NCBI GenBank assembly: GCA_003327425.1
Contig: QOQW01000021.1
Span: 56,305 to 120,304 of the forward strand
Length of the DNA: 64,000 bases
From: Candidatus Ozemibacter sibiricus
GTDB lineage: Bacteria > Muiribacteriota > Ozemobacteria > Ozemobacterales > Ozemobacteraceae
Reading direction: 5' to 3'
Under the pieces are notes generated by a model, which was given only the letters and a program-made list of their open reading frames with translations, searched no databases and was not told the origin of the DNA. Shown in pieces: positions 43,714 through 53,000 of the stretch (the stretch's first letter is position 1; each line of letters starts with the position of its first letter). Made by a program: the position numbers and the translations under genes.

Positions 43714-45216
43714 ATGGCCAGCCTCGTCCAGGACAAAATCCGAGCGATTCTTAAAGCCGAGGGGAAAGGGATTCTCCTCAATTTCCTGAGGTTCGATCAG
43801 CTGCTGCGGGAAGCCCTGCCCGACTTCCGGCGCGAAGCCTTCGTCATCGCTCGCCTGCTCGAGGCCGGCGTTCCTCAAGCGTTTCAGCTGGCGGCGCATC
43901 GGCTCGATCTTGACTTCCTGCAAGCCCAGTTCCAGAACGTCATCAGCTTGTACCGCTTCAGCGAAGAAGCGATTTCCCTCGGATTTTCCGCCTGGGCCCA
44001 TGCCCTCGACCTCCCCTACCCGCCCGATTGCAACACCCGCACGCTCATGGCCGGGCTGCCTGATCGCACCTACCCTCCCCTTGGCAATCGAGTGGCGCAC
44101 GGCCTGGCCGAACTGATGCTGCGGTATGGTCAGACCACCTGCTTCGCCAAGAACTGGCTGGAAGCGCGCCTGAAGAAAACCTTCCCTCTCTATCGAGGGG
44201 AGGTATTCCTGCTGGGATGCCTGCTCGAGCGCAAGGTTCCTCAGGAACTGGTCACCCTGGGGAAGGGGCGGCCGATCGATCCGATCCTTCCCCGCCTCGA
44301 AAACCGGATTCTGGCCGAGATCCCCTTCGACCCGACGGCCCTCCGGTGGGGGATCGAAAGCTGGGGATTCGCTCTGGGCCTCGACATTCCTCCTCATAGC
44401 CTTGTCCTGACCAACACCCTCATCAAGGTTTCCCGCAGCGACGCCCCCAAGCCGACCGTCACCGCTGGCCCCAAAGAAGAAAAGCCGGCGCTCGCCTCCC
44501 CGCCCCCCTCGTCGGCCACCAGCCCAGAGCAAGCTCCCGAACCGCCCTTATTGCGTCCGGCCTTCGTCTACATCCTCATCTTGACTACCTGCCTGCTTAT
44601 CTACAATCAGGGGGTCCTGATGAAGGAAAAGCAACGACTGGAAAAGGCCGCCGTGCCGGCCCCCATTCGCCCATTCCTCCCCCCGGAGGAGGGCGAGGAG
44701 CCGCTGCAAGACGATACCGAAATTCTCGCGAAACTTCCCCGGGTCGATGGACCGGAAGCGTTCCGGCTGGGCCTGCGATGCTTCAATGGGGAAACCGGAC
44801 AGGTGGATAAGACCCTCGCGCGTGCCTATTTCCGTATGGCGGCCGAGCAAGGCGCTCCCGGGGCCAAAGCCTACCTTGCATACATGCTGATGACCGGTGA
44901 TGGCGGCGTCGACGACCAGGAAGGGGCCGATCGGATCATGGCCGAACTCGAAGAGCAGGAAGATCGGATCGAGCAGGCCCGCCTGTACGACCTCTTGCGG
45001 CGGAGTGCCTACGCCGGCAACCCGATTGCCGAAAAAGTGGTCCAGGACCTCAAAGATGGCGTTGGGCCATTCAATTTGTCCGCTCTGCCTCCGGCCACGA
45101 TGACCAGAGACCTCTGGAAGATGGTGGCAACCAGCTCCCTTGGTCTGCCAACCACTTCAGGGTCGAAGCAAACCTCCCCTGCGACTGACTCTGGGACCAA
45201 ACAACCCGGGCCTTGA
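43714..45216 (+). CDS. Membrane protein with internally duplicated helical N-terminus and Sel1-like repeats
   Basis: The product is 500 residues. The first 240 form two related units: LLNFLRFDQLLREALPDFRREAFVIARLLEAGVPQ resembles the later CFAKNWLEARLKKTFPLYRGEVFLLGCLLERKVPQ. SLGFSAWAHALDLPYPPD likewise resembles WGIESWGFALGLDIPPHS. A Pro-rich linker (about 255-285), one membrane helix (VYILILTTCLLIYNQ) and Sel1-like repeats (LARAYFRMAAEQGAPGAKAYLAYMLMTGDGG) follow. The ATG at 43714 has GGAGG 3 bases upstream. Function is unknown; Sel1 regions usually hold protein partners. Confidence 0.75.
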   Translation: MASLVQDKIRAILKAEGKGILLNFLRFDQLLREALPDFRREAFVIARLLEAGVPQAFQLAAHRLDLDFLQAQFQNVISLYRFSEEAISLGFSAWAHALDLPYPPDCNTRTLMAGLPDRTYPPLGNRVAHGLAELMLRYGQTTCFAKNWLEARLKKTFPLYRGEVFLLGCLLERKVPQELVTLGKGRPIDPILPRLENRILAEIPFDPTALRWGIESWGFALGLDIPPHSLVLTNTLIKVSRSDAPKPTVTAGPKEEKPALASPPPSSATSPEQAPEPPLLRPAFVYILILTTCLLIYNQGVLMKEKQRLEKAAVPAPIRPFLPPEEGEEPLQDDTEILAKLPRVDGPEAFRLGLRCFNGETGQVDKTLARAYFRMAAEQGAPGAKAYLAYMLMTGDGGVDDQEGADRIMAELEEQEDRIEQARLYDLLRRSAYAGNPIAEKVVQDLKDGVGPFNLSALPPATMTRDLWKMVATSSLGLPTTSGSKQTSPATDSGTKQPGP

Positions 45217-45427
45217 AACCCAGCCCCTGACCAGCCCTTCGGGCCGCGCCCCACCGCCTCGCGACCGAGTCGCTTCCTCGGGAGGCGACCGCCACGGAAC
45301 CCTCTGATAGTTGCTGGCGGGGCCGGCGCCACAGGGGCGGTCGCCCTGGGTCGTTCTCTTTTCGCCGGTTCCTTCCCCAGAATCTTCGTCAGACTGGCTC
45401 CCCGACCGCGCGACGGCGGACGAGCGG

Positions 45428-46237
45428 TCAGCCCTGTTCGTTCCGGGCGTAGGGCAGAGGATCCATGAAGCCGGCCTGCCGGAACCCTCGCAACCGCAAG
45501 CGGCAGGAATCGCACTCACCGCAAGCGAGGTCTTCTCTCTGGTAGCAGCTCCAGGTCAGGTGGAACGGGGTGCCGAGCGACATGCCCCACCGCACGATCT
45601 CTTTTTTCGACAGATGCAGCAACGGGGCTTTCAGGCTCAGCGCGTGGCCGGCCCCGGTGCCGGCCTTGATGGCCCGATCGAACGCCCGAATGAACGTCTC
45701 GCGGCAGTCGGGGTACCCCGAGGAATCTTCCTCGACCGCCCCGATGTACACCCGTGTCGCCCCGATGACCTCGGCCCAGGATACGGCCATGGCCAGGATA
45801 TTGGCATTGCGGAACGGCACGTAGGTCACGGGCAGGCCATGCCCGGCCGTGGCGCGGGCGGTGGCGCGAGCGGCCGCTCGGCCGGTGGGAACGGCGATCC
45901 GATGGTCGGTGAGCGCGCTGCCCCCGATCTGGCGGAAGTGCGCCGCCTTCACCACGAGCGTGTGCCGAGCCCCGAAATGACGGGCAAGCGCCCGGAAGGC
46001 GCGTCGCTCGCGTCGTTCGGTGCGCTGCCCGTAGTCGAGGTGGAAGAGCGCGGGTTCGAACCCTTCATCGACGGCGATCGAGATGCAGACAGTGGAATCC
46101 ATGCCTCCCGAGGCGACGATGACCGCAAGTGGGCGCTGGGCCGAGGAGGCAGGTTTTCGTCTGGTCGAGGTGGTTCGGCCAAGAGGCGAGGTCGTGGCCG
46201 CGCGAGCGGAACCGGAAGGAGAACGAGGCGAGGTCAT
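45428..46237 (-). CDS. queC: 7-cyano-7-deazaguanine synthase
   Basis: QueC uses ATP and ammonia to convert 7-carboxy-7-deazaguanine to preQ0. The ATP-pyrophosphatase loop is SGGMDST (43-49), then LDYGQR, VTYVPFRNANILAMAVSWAE and VYIGAVEEDSSGYPDCRETFI. Zn-binding cysteines lie in CYQREDLACGECDSCRLR near the C-terminus. An Arg/Ser-rich 35-residue extension precedes the first strand and may be over-read, although the ATG overlaps the queD stop as ATGA. QueE and QueF/QueG are not in this window. Confidence 0.93.
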   Translation of the reverse strand: MTSPRSPSGSARAATTSPLGRTTSTRRKPASSAQRPLAVIVASGGMDSTVCISIAVDEGFEPALFHLDYGQRTERRERRAFRALARHFGARHTLVVKAAHFRQIGGSALTDHRIAVPTGRAAARATARATAGHGLPVTYVPFRNANILAMAVSWAEVIGATRVYIGAVEEDSSGYPDCRETFIRAFDRAIKAGTGAGHALSLKAPLLHLSKKEIVRWGMSLGTPFHLTWSCYQREDLACGECDSCRLRLRGFRQAGFMDPLPYARNEQG

Positions 46238-46626
46238 GGCTGACCCTCCCCGCCCCCCGCCGGAACGAATTCCGCACAGTTGTCAGGGGTTTCCCAGATC
46301 TGGACCAGAGCGATGCGAACGCGGCCATCGTCGAGGCGACGGGCCAGTTCGCCATGGATGATCCGGCAGAGATGCTCGGCCGTCGGCACGACGCCGGCCA
46401 GCAGCGGCAGTTCGTTGAGCAGCCGATGGTCGAACTGGTCGCACACCTCGGCCAGGGCCCGCTTGAGCACCGAAAAATCGACCACCATCCCCTGCTGATC
46501 GAGCGTGGCAGCGGCGGCGGTCACTCGCACACGCCAGTTGTGGCCGTGCAATTGCCGGCATTTGCCAGGATGGTCGGGCAGAAGGTGGGCGGCACTGAAT
46601 GATTTCTCGACAGAGATTCGATACAT
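46234..46626 (-). CDS. queD: 6-carboxy-5,6,7,8-tetrahydropterin synthase
   Basis: This 130-residue enzyme of the 6-pyruvoyl-tetrahydropterin synthase family converts dihydroneopterin triphosphate to carboxytetrahydropterin, an early queuosine step. Zinc ligands are His14 (SFSAAH), His27 and His29 (LHGHNW), and the catalytic Cys23 is in GKCRQLHGH. The C-terminal WETPDNCAEF binds the pterin. I chose the ATG at 46626 because AGGA is well spaced from it, and abuts the ATG two codons earlier. A TATAAT sits at 46735-46740. No preQ1 riboswitch was recognised in the leader. Confidence 0.93.
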   Translation of the reverse strand: MYRISVEKSFSAAHLLPDHPGKCRQLHGHNWRVRVTAAAATLDQQGMVVDFSVLKRALAEVCDQFDHRLLNELPLLAGVVPTAEHLCRIIHGELARRLDDGRVRIALVQIWETPDNCAEFVPAGGGEGQP

Positions 46627-46840
46627 GCTCATCCTTTCGCATCGGGCGATCGGTCGGGCTCGACCGCAGGACGTGGGGGACGACCGGGCAGATGCAGGCG
46701 AGGTCTCCTCCTCCCGGCAATCGTTTCGATCAGCATTATATCCTATCGCCGGCCTAGGTGAGGAATTTCAACAACCGCGATCGGCGGGCGCCCATGCCTC
46801 ACCCGGCCTTGGTCGCCAGCCGCCTCTTCATGGCCGAAGA

Positions 46841-46864
46841 GGAGAGGAAGGTTTCTTCCTCTCC
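46841..46864 (-). terminator. Terminator of the HAD phosphatase gene
   Basis: A perfect 10-bp stem, GGAGAGGAAG (46841-46850) with CTTCCTCTCC (46855-46864), with loop GTTT begins 8 bp after the stop and is followed by TCTTC on the transcript. Confidence 0.65.
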
Positions 46865-46871
46865 CTTGAGA

Positions 46872-47495
46872 TCACACCACCCCCAGGGCGGTGGCCAGAG
46901 CCGGCATCTGGACGGCGGGGTCGGTGATCTGCAGGGCTTGCATCCCGAGCGCCCGTGCCGCCTCGACGTAGGCGGCGATGTCATCGAGATAGACGACTTC
47001 GGCCGGTGGCCCGCCGAATTTGGCCAGGGCATCCTGGAAGATGCGGGGATCGGGTTTCATGGCCCCGACTTCCCAGGACATGGTCACTTGATCAAAGCAG
47101 GGAAACACCTCGCGGTCGCGGATGACCCGCTCGAAATGGAGGCGACTGGTATTCGACAGGAGGCCGATCCGGTAGCGACCGCGCAAGCGGGCGAGCAACG
47201 CGCGAGTGGCAGGCACGGGCTCGAACAGATCGCAAAAGGCTTCGATCAAAGCTTCTTGGCTGGGCGCCGTGCCGCGAAAGAAGGCGGCGACACGGGCGAA
47301 AAACGTTGCGGTCGAGATCGCCCCGGTTTCGAGCTGGCGCAAGGCCGGGGCGGGACCCTCGAAGATGTCGCGCCAGAGGGCCTGGTCATCGAACTTGCCG
47401 AGCGGCTGCAGATTCGTCAGGAACCGCCGGTGGTCGACAAGCGAAATGACGTTGCCGTAATCGAAGAGCACCAGGCGGATAGGGTGGCGCAGCAT
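46872..47495 (-). CDS. HAD-superfamily phosphatase (HAD-IA, YihX-like)
   Basis: The product has 207 residues. Motif I is LFDYGNV (Asp12), motif II is LLSNTSRLHFE, motif III is KPDPRIFQDAL and motif IV is YLDDIAAYVEAA. The FD-x-GNV start is typical of the YihX glucose-1-phosphatase group. The helical cap lies between motifs I and II. AGGAGG lies 7 bases before the ATG at 47493-47495. It is transcribed away from the cN-II-type nucleotidase. The substrate is likely a small phosphorylated sugar or nucleotide. Confidence 0.88.
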   Translation of the reverse strand: MLRHPIRLVLFDYGNVISLVDHRRFLTNLQPLGKFDDQALWRDIFEGPAPALRQLETGAISTATFFARVAAFFRGTAPSQEALIEAFCDLFEPVPATRALLARLRGRYRIGLLSNTSRLHFERVIRDREVFPCFDQVTMSWEVGAMKPDPRIFQDALAKFGGPPAEVVYLDDIAAYVEAARALGMQALQITDPAVQMPALATALGVV

Positions 47496-47569
47496 GGAAC
47501 CGCCTCCTGCACAAAATGAACGAACATGGTATTTTAACCCATCACGCAACCATCCGCCAGGAGAAGAAC

Positions 47570-49174
47570 ATGGCCATCAAGCACCCGCCCGAAGCCGGCG
47601 AACGCGTCTTCGTCAACCGCACCCTCAACCTCAACAGCATCAAGATGATCGGCTTCGATATGGATTACACCGTCGCCACCTACAACGTGCCCAACCTCGA
47701 GGGAAAAGCCTTCGAGCTGGTGGTCGAGCGCCTGATCAAAGACAAAGGGTATCCTGAAGAGATCCGCCAGTTGACGTTCGATCCGGAGTTCGTCATTCGC
47801 GGGCTGGTCATCGACCAGGAGCGCGGTAACTTCCTGAAGGTCAACCGGTACGGCTACGTCAAGCGGGCCACGCATGGGACCCGCCCCCTCACCATCGATG
47901 AGCAGAAGAAGATCTATGACACGCGGGGCATCGACCTCACCGATCCCCGGTTCTACATCATCCACACGTTGTTCTCGCTCGCGGAAGGATGCCTCTACGC
48001 CCGCCTGGTCGATTGGTATGACACTGTCCAGAAGCCGGTCAACCTCGCCACGTTGTTCAAAGACATCCGCACCCTGGTCGACGAGATCCATCAGGATGGC
48101 AGCTTGAAGGGATTCGTCGTGCGCGAACCGCATAAGTATCTCATTCAAGATAGGAAAACGGTAGAAGCCCTGAAGAAGTTCCGGCACTACGGCAAGAAAC
48201 TGGCGCTGATCACCAATTCAGATTACGAATACAGCCAGGCCGTCATGCATTACTGCTTCGACCCCTTCCTGCCGAAATCAAGCTGGCAGAACCTTTTTCA
48301 CATCATTGTCGTAGCCAGCAACAAACCCGGCTTTTTCTTGCATTCCCAGAAATTCCTGCGGGTCGATCCGAAGACCGGCCTGCTCTCGAATTTCCACGGG
48401 CCGCTCGAACTTGGAGGGATCTACCAGGGCGGCAACGCCCGCACCTTCGAACGCGACCTCGGGTTGCAGCCGTCCGAGATCCTGTACCTGGGTGACCACA
48501 TCCTGGGCGATGTCATCACCCTCAAGAAGACCACCGGCTGGCGCACCGGCCTGGTCGTGCAGGAACTGGCCTCCGAGGTACCGGCCCTGGAAGCCAATCG
48601 CGCCTTGCAGGCCCGGATCAACGCTCTCATGGCCGAGAAGGACCAGCTCGAGAACGCGTCCTATGCCATCAAGGAAGAACTGTGGGACCGCACCGACCGC
48701 ACCCGACGCCCCTCTTCCGCCGAGCCGGCCCGCCCGACCGACGCCCGACCCTGTAGAACCGGCCCGGTCCGTAGGAGCGGTGCTTCCCGCACGCACGACC
48801 ATCCTGCCGGAGATTTCCCTGATCTGCACCTGCCGGCGACCGAGCTGAAGAAGCTGTCGACCAGCGACCTCGAAGCCCGCCGCGACCTGATCCGCGAGCG
48901 GATCGCCGGCCTCGACGAACAGCTCACCGCCCTGATCGACCAGGAGCAGCAACGCTACAACCCGCACTGGGGCGAGGTCATGCGGGCCGGCAACGAAGAA
49001 TCGCGTTTCGCCACCATCGTCGAGCGCTACGCCTGCATCTACATGGCCAGCATCGGCAATCTGGCCGGGTATTCCCCCTTCAAATACTTCCGCCCCCCTC
49101 GCCGCTACCTGGCCCACGATCCCCTCCCCGACGCCCATATGGCCTCGCCGGCGGAAAGCGATCCAACTCCTTGA
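47570..49174 (+). CDS. cN-II-type purine 5'-nucleotidase (HAD-IG) with low-complexity insert
   Basis: The product has 534 residues. The HAD core resembles cytosolic nucleotidase II: IGFDMDYTVATYNVPNLEG (Asp30, Asp32), ALITNSDYEYSQAVM, and YLGDHILGDVITLKKTTGWRT. The last part includes a coiled C-terminal region. Residues about 373-420 (DNA 48690-48835) are an Arg/Pro/Ser-rich insert with no family match, dividing that region. AGGAG precedes the ATG at 47570. It hydrolyses IMP/GMP-type nucleotides in related proteins. Confidence 0.88.
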   Translation: MAIKHPPEAGERVFVNRTLNLNSIKMIGFDMDYTVATYNVPNLEGKAFELVVERLIKDKGYPEEIRQLTFDPEFVIRGLVIDQERGNFLKVNRYGYVKRATHGTRPLTIDEQKKIYDTRGIDLTDPRFYIIHTLFSLAEGCLYARLVDWYDTVQKPVNLATLFKDIRTLVDEIHQDGSLKGFVVREPHKYLIQDRKTVEALKKFRHYGKKLALITNSDYEYSQAVMHYCFDPFLPKSSWQNLFHIIVVASNKPGFFLHSQKFLRVDPKTGLLSNFHGPLELGGIYQGGNARTFERDLGLQPSEILYLGDHILGDVITLKKTTGWRTGLVVQELASEVPALEANRALQARINALMAEKDQLENASYAIKEELWDRTDRTRRPSSAEPARPTDARPCRTGPVRRSGASRTHDHPAGDFPDLHLPATELKKLSTSDLEARRDLIRERIAGLDEQLTALIDQEQQRYNPHWGEVMRAGNEESRFATIVERYACIYMASIGNLAGYSPFKYFRPPRRYLAHDPLPDAHMASPAESDPTP

Positions 49175-49202
49175 AGGCCGACACTTTTTCCGCCCTTGCC
49201 GA

Positions 49203-49250
49203 GAAGATCGCGATCTTCCCTTCAGCAAGCGATCGAAAAAAGTGTAGAAT
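49203..49250 (+). promoter_or_regulatory. Palindrome and -10 upstream of a leader ORF
   Basis: GAAGATCGCGATCTTC (49203-49218) is a perfect 16-bp palindrome. It is nested inside a 9-bp inverted repeat (ACACTTTTT 49181-49189 with AAAAAGTGT 49237-49245). TAGAAT lies at 49245-49250, with no clear -35. An operator is plausible; it could also act as a terminator for the upstream nucleotidase gene. Confidence 0.45.
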
Positions 49251-49271
49251 GAAATTGAGAGGAGGCAAAAC

Positions 49272-49328
49272 ATGGGACCGGGATTGCTCATGCCAAAGTC
49301 TCACCGGGCCTGCTGGCTGCCGCTTTGA
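49272..49328 (+). CDS. 18-residue leader ORF coupled to the next gene
   Basis: ATG at 49272 has a perfect AGGAGG 6 bases upstream, and the frame stops at 49326-49328. The stop overlaps a TTG at 49325-49327 that begins the downstream 161-codon frame (TTGA). It may be a leader peptide that couples translation, or the true N-terminus of the downstream gene separated by a frameshift. Confidence 0.45.
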   Translation: MGPGLLMPKSHRACWLPL

Positions 49329-49810
49329 GGACCCGGTGGGCGGCCACTTCGCGGCTCGTCAACATCGTCATCCTGGCAGCCTTGCTGGCAGGTGGCGTTT
49401 GGCTGGTGCGAGTCTTGGGGCCGGTCCTGCCCGCTTCCCATGCTCATCCCATCGAGGAGCCACTGCGGTCGCTCTTCAATCCGACCGACGATCCCGAGAT
49501 TTCCCAGCGATTCAGATCATATATAGGCGCTTTTGAGCGGGGCGGGTTTTCTCATCTCTGGCCACTTCTCAATGAGAGCTGGGCAACCGCCGAGACCGAG
49601 GATTCTCCAATGGCGAGAGCCGGCTTGATGGTCATGGCATGGGCGGCCAGCCTGCCCTCCATTACCACCGACGAGCAGGAAATGCTGGTCGGAGCCCTTT
49701 TCCACGCCGTTGCCGGCAGGGAATCCGCGCTTCGGGAATTTGTCGAACTCACCGCCATTCTCGACCGGTTCGCCCCTCGATGGCGCACCTCCAACGCGAT
49801 CCGCGAGTAG
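49325..49810 (+). CDS. Small membrane-anchored protein, function unknown
   Basis: The product has 161 residues if started at TTG 49325. One hydrophobic helix (LVNIVILAALLAGGVWLV, about 11-28) precedes a soluble helical domain with no recognised motif (RSYIGAFERGGFSHLWPLLNESW). No ATG or GTG gives a sensible start and no ribosome site belongs to the TTG itself; it depends on the overlapping leader ORF. A frameshift joining the two frames is an alternative. Confidence 0.55.
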   Translation: MRTRWAATSRLVNIVILAALLAGGVWLVRVLGPVLPASHAHPIEEPLRSLFNPTDDPEISQRFRSYIGAFERGGFSHLWPLLNESWATAETEDSPMARAGLMVMAWAASLPSITTDEQEMLVGALFHAVAGRESALREFVELTAILDRFAPRWRTSNAIRE

Positions 49811-50069
49811 TACAATACCGGCCTTGCCCTGCGTGCTAGATTCGCCTCCAACCGGCCCTCCTCCGATTCACCTGAGGTTTTCGCAGCCTTTGAGAGAATA
49901 TTTCCCACTCCAGCCATCCAGGATAAGCATCCCGACCTGCATGAAACACCAATTCTCGAAGAGGCACCTCCGACCTTCGCTGTCCGTGAGGATTGAAGGC
50001 TTGATGGCGTCAATAGTCGCCCACCATTCGGCGGTTCTCAACCCCTGAAAATTTTACGAGGTCGATCTT

Positions 50070-53000
50070 ATGAACCAGCGAACCAGCGGGTGTCGAGCTT
50101 TGTCTCGAAATGGCAAATCACCGGTGAGGTGGTGCCGCACCATCCTCGTCGGCCTGGTGGTCTTTTGGGGCATCCTGATGACCAAGTGGGGCGCCGAGGC
50201 AGCTTCGTTCAAAGTGACCTCGAATGCCGATTTCATCGCCCCTGGGGCCACCCTCCAGGGAGTGGTGGCCTCGGACACCGGAGGCAACCCCGCCGGGTAT
50301 GTGCGGCTGTTCAATACCAACCCCGGGGTCGACGACCCGGCCAACCCGAGTTGGCGGTTCACCGACGGAGGCACCCGCACCTGGACCAAGCGTCGTCGCA
50401 TCGCGCTGACGGTTCCCCCCGAACCGGGCGGGGCGCGCGCCAGCCGCACCAACGAGAAGGTCAACGTCGAGATCGGCATTATCGGTGGTGCCAACGCCAA
50501 CTGGTCTGATCTGCGGCTCACCAACGCCCTCGGAGCGCCAGTCCCATTCCGGTTGCGTGGCTATGAAACCCCCGTCGATAATCCCAATACCCCGGTCAAA
50601 ATCCTGTTCGAAGCCACCGCCAATCCCCTGCCTCCGGCAGGAACCCCGGTGAATTATTGGTTGTACTATGGCAATCCAGAGGCGCTCTCGGTCGCCACTA
50701 CCAGCATCAGCCCATTCTATCTGAGAAACCACGATTTCGAAAACGGCATGAACCATTGGGGCATCGGGTTCGTCACCGGCCCGACCACCGCCTATTTCTA
50801 CGGGATCGAGAATAACAACTCCTATCTCCCGGAAGGCTTTCCAGGCTACGAGAACAAGAGCTGCTTCCTTGTCTGCTACCCTGAAGGCCAGACCGTCAAC
50901 GTTGGTTGGCTCGGGGCTTCTCAAACCGTCGACCTCCCCGGAACCGGAACGTATGTGCTCAATGTTTTCGGAAAAACACTCACCAGCGGACTGGACGATA
51001 CGGGAGGCATTACCAGCCGTATTTTCCTCCTGGACCAAGATGGTAACAACTGGGAAGAATTCCGTATCCCTGCGGGGATTTCCGAATGGAATCTGATGAC
51101 AGTCACCCGGCAGACCAACCGCCTCAGGCTAACAGCTATCACGGCCCTAAATCACAATAGCAACAAAACAGGGGCGGGATGGCGCGAGAGACGGATCAAT
51201 TACGACTGGGTCGAACTCCTCCCCAAATATCCTTTGTCGGTATACCTCGATGATGAGATCGATGCCGGGTATCAACGGGTTGCCACGTATATTTCACGGC
51301 CTTTCGACACCGGCGAGGTCAGCCCGACCTTCGAGGCGATCACCTGGAGCGCCAATACCTCAGGGAATGGGACGAGCATCGAGTTTTTCACGCGCACCGG
51401 CGCCACCCAGGCGGCTTGTACGTCCGCTCCCTGGAGTTCGGCCATCACGGTGAACGGCGGGGCCGTTCCTCTTCCTCACGCCCGCTGGATTCAGTTCATG
51501 GCCCGGCTGAAAACTTCCGACACCGGGTTTACCCCGCTCCTGGAGGAAGTCGAAATCTTTTTCAGTCTTCCTACCAAAAGTTTGGCAATCCAAGCCCCCA
51601 CCCCCGTAAAAGCAGGAAGCTTCTTCGAATTCTCGGTCACCGCCCTCGACGGAACTCTCGCCACCGCCACGCGTTCGACGACCGCCTTCACTTTGTCTTC
51701 GCCCTCCCCCACGGCAACTTTTCCCGTGCCAGCCTATACCTTCCAGACGGCTGACCAGGGCAGCCGGGCCTTCCAAGGCCGCCAGACGACCGCTGGAGTA
51801 TTCACCGTCTATGCATCGGCCACCGTTGGCGGCGTCGCCTCGGGGGCTGCCACCATCACCTGCCTGCCCGACGAGACGGCAAAACTGTGGTTCGAAGGGC
51901 TTCCCACCACGATCACGGCCGGGCAGCCCGTCACCGGCTTCGTGCGGGCCCGCGACAAATACGGCAATCTCAACACGGCCGACACCGCCACCCTCTTTTT
52001 TACCTGCACCGATCCCTATCCAGCCTCGTTTTCCGCCACTCGTCAATTGCTCGGAGGCCAGATCGCCCTCACCAACATGGCCTTCTACACGGTATCAACC
52101 CAAACCCTGACGGTCATCGACAACTTGCGTGGCCTCACCGCCTCTCACACATTCACCGTTCTTCCCGCCACCCCGGTGGCCTTGGGGTTGAACGCTTCGC
52201 CCGTGCAGTATCAGGGATTGCCATTCCCGCTCACGGTCGATGTTCTCGACGCCTTCGGCAACATCGTGCCCACCTACAACGGCCCCTTCACCCTTGGCGT
52301 TTCGAGCGGAACCGTCACCCCCAATGCGGGAACTTTCGCCAGCGGCACCGCGACCATCTACCCCGCCCTGACCCAGCTTGGAAACCTGACCCTGACCGCC
52401 ACCGACCCCACGCCCTTGCAAGGCCAGCTTTCGGTGGGATGCTACCAACTGCCGCCTCCGTCGTTCGACGGCTACGGAGTCGACGCCGGATTCGTGCAAC
52501 TGGCGGGGGTTCCGTTCATCTTGACCATCACCGCCCGCGATTTCGGCGGCAATACCTTGACATCCTACAAAGGGGCGTGCCGCATCATCCCGTCAGTGGG
52601 AGAGGCCATTCCCTCGGTTTCCTCAGGGTACAGTTTCCTCGATGGGGTGCTGGCCTTGTCTGTCACCCTGACCGGTGCTTCCGACGCCGTGACTCTCCGG
52701 GTCGAAGACATCGGCGATTCCACGAAATTCGGCTCAGTGATCTTGAACGTCAAACCCGGCGGCGTCGAGCGATTCGACCTCATTACCCCCCCCGCTGCCA
52801 CCGCAGGCGCCAGCCTGACCTTCGAAGTGCGCGCCGTCGATTCCGGCGGGAATCTCGTCAGCAACTACACCGGTACCATCATGCTCACCCATGATGCGAC
52901 GGGGGGCGACCCCAGCCTGCCGTCGGTCTATACCTTCACCTTGGCCGACAAGGGACGTCGGGTCTTTTCCGGAAGCCAGGCCGCTCGCTTCACCAAGGCC

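Noticed and set aside
45217..45427. Possible small gene between the Sel1 protein and queC
   Set aside because: Only hairpins such as GCGAC-CGA-GTCGC (about 45259-45271) and no ribosome site; likely a terminator zone.
46051..46075. TTCGAACCC-like tRNA T-arm
   Set aside because: Inside queC coding sequence with no acceptor or anticodon stem around it.
46627..46740. Possible preQ1 riboswitch before queD
   Set aside because: No AGAGGTTCTAGC-like aptamer core visible; only a -10 box and GC-rich leader.
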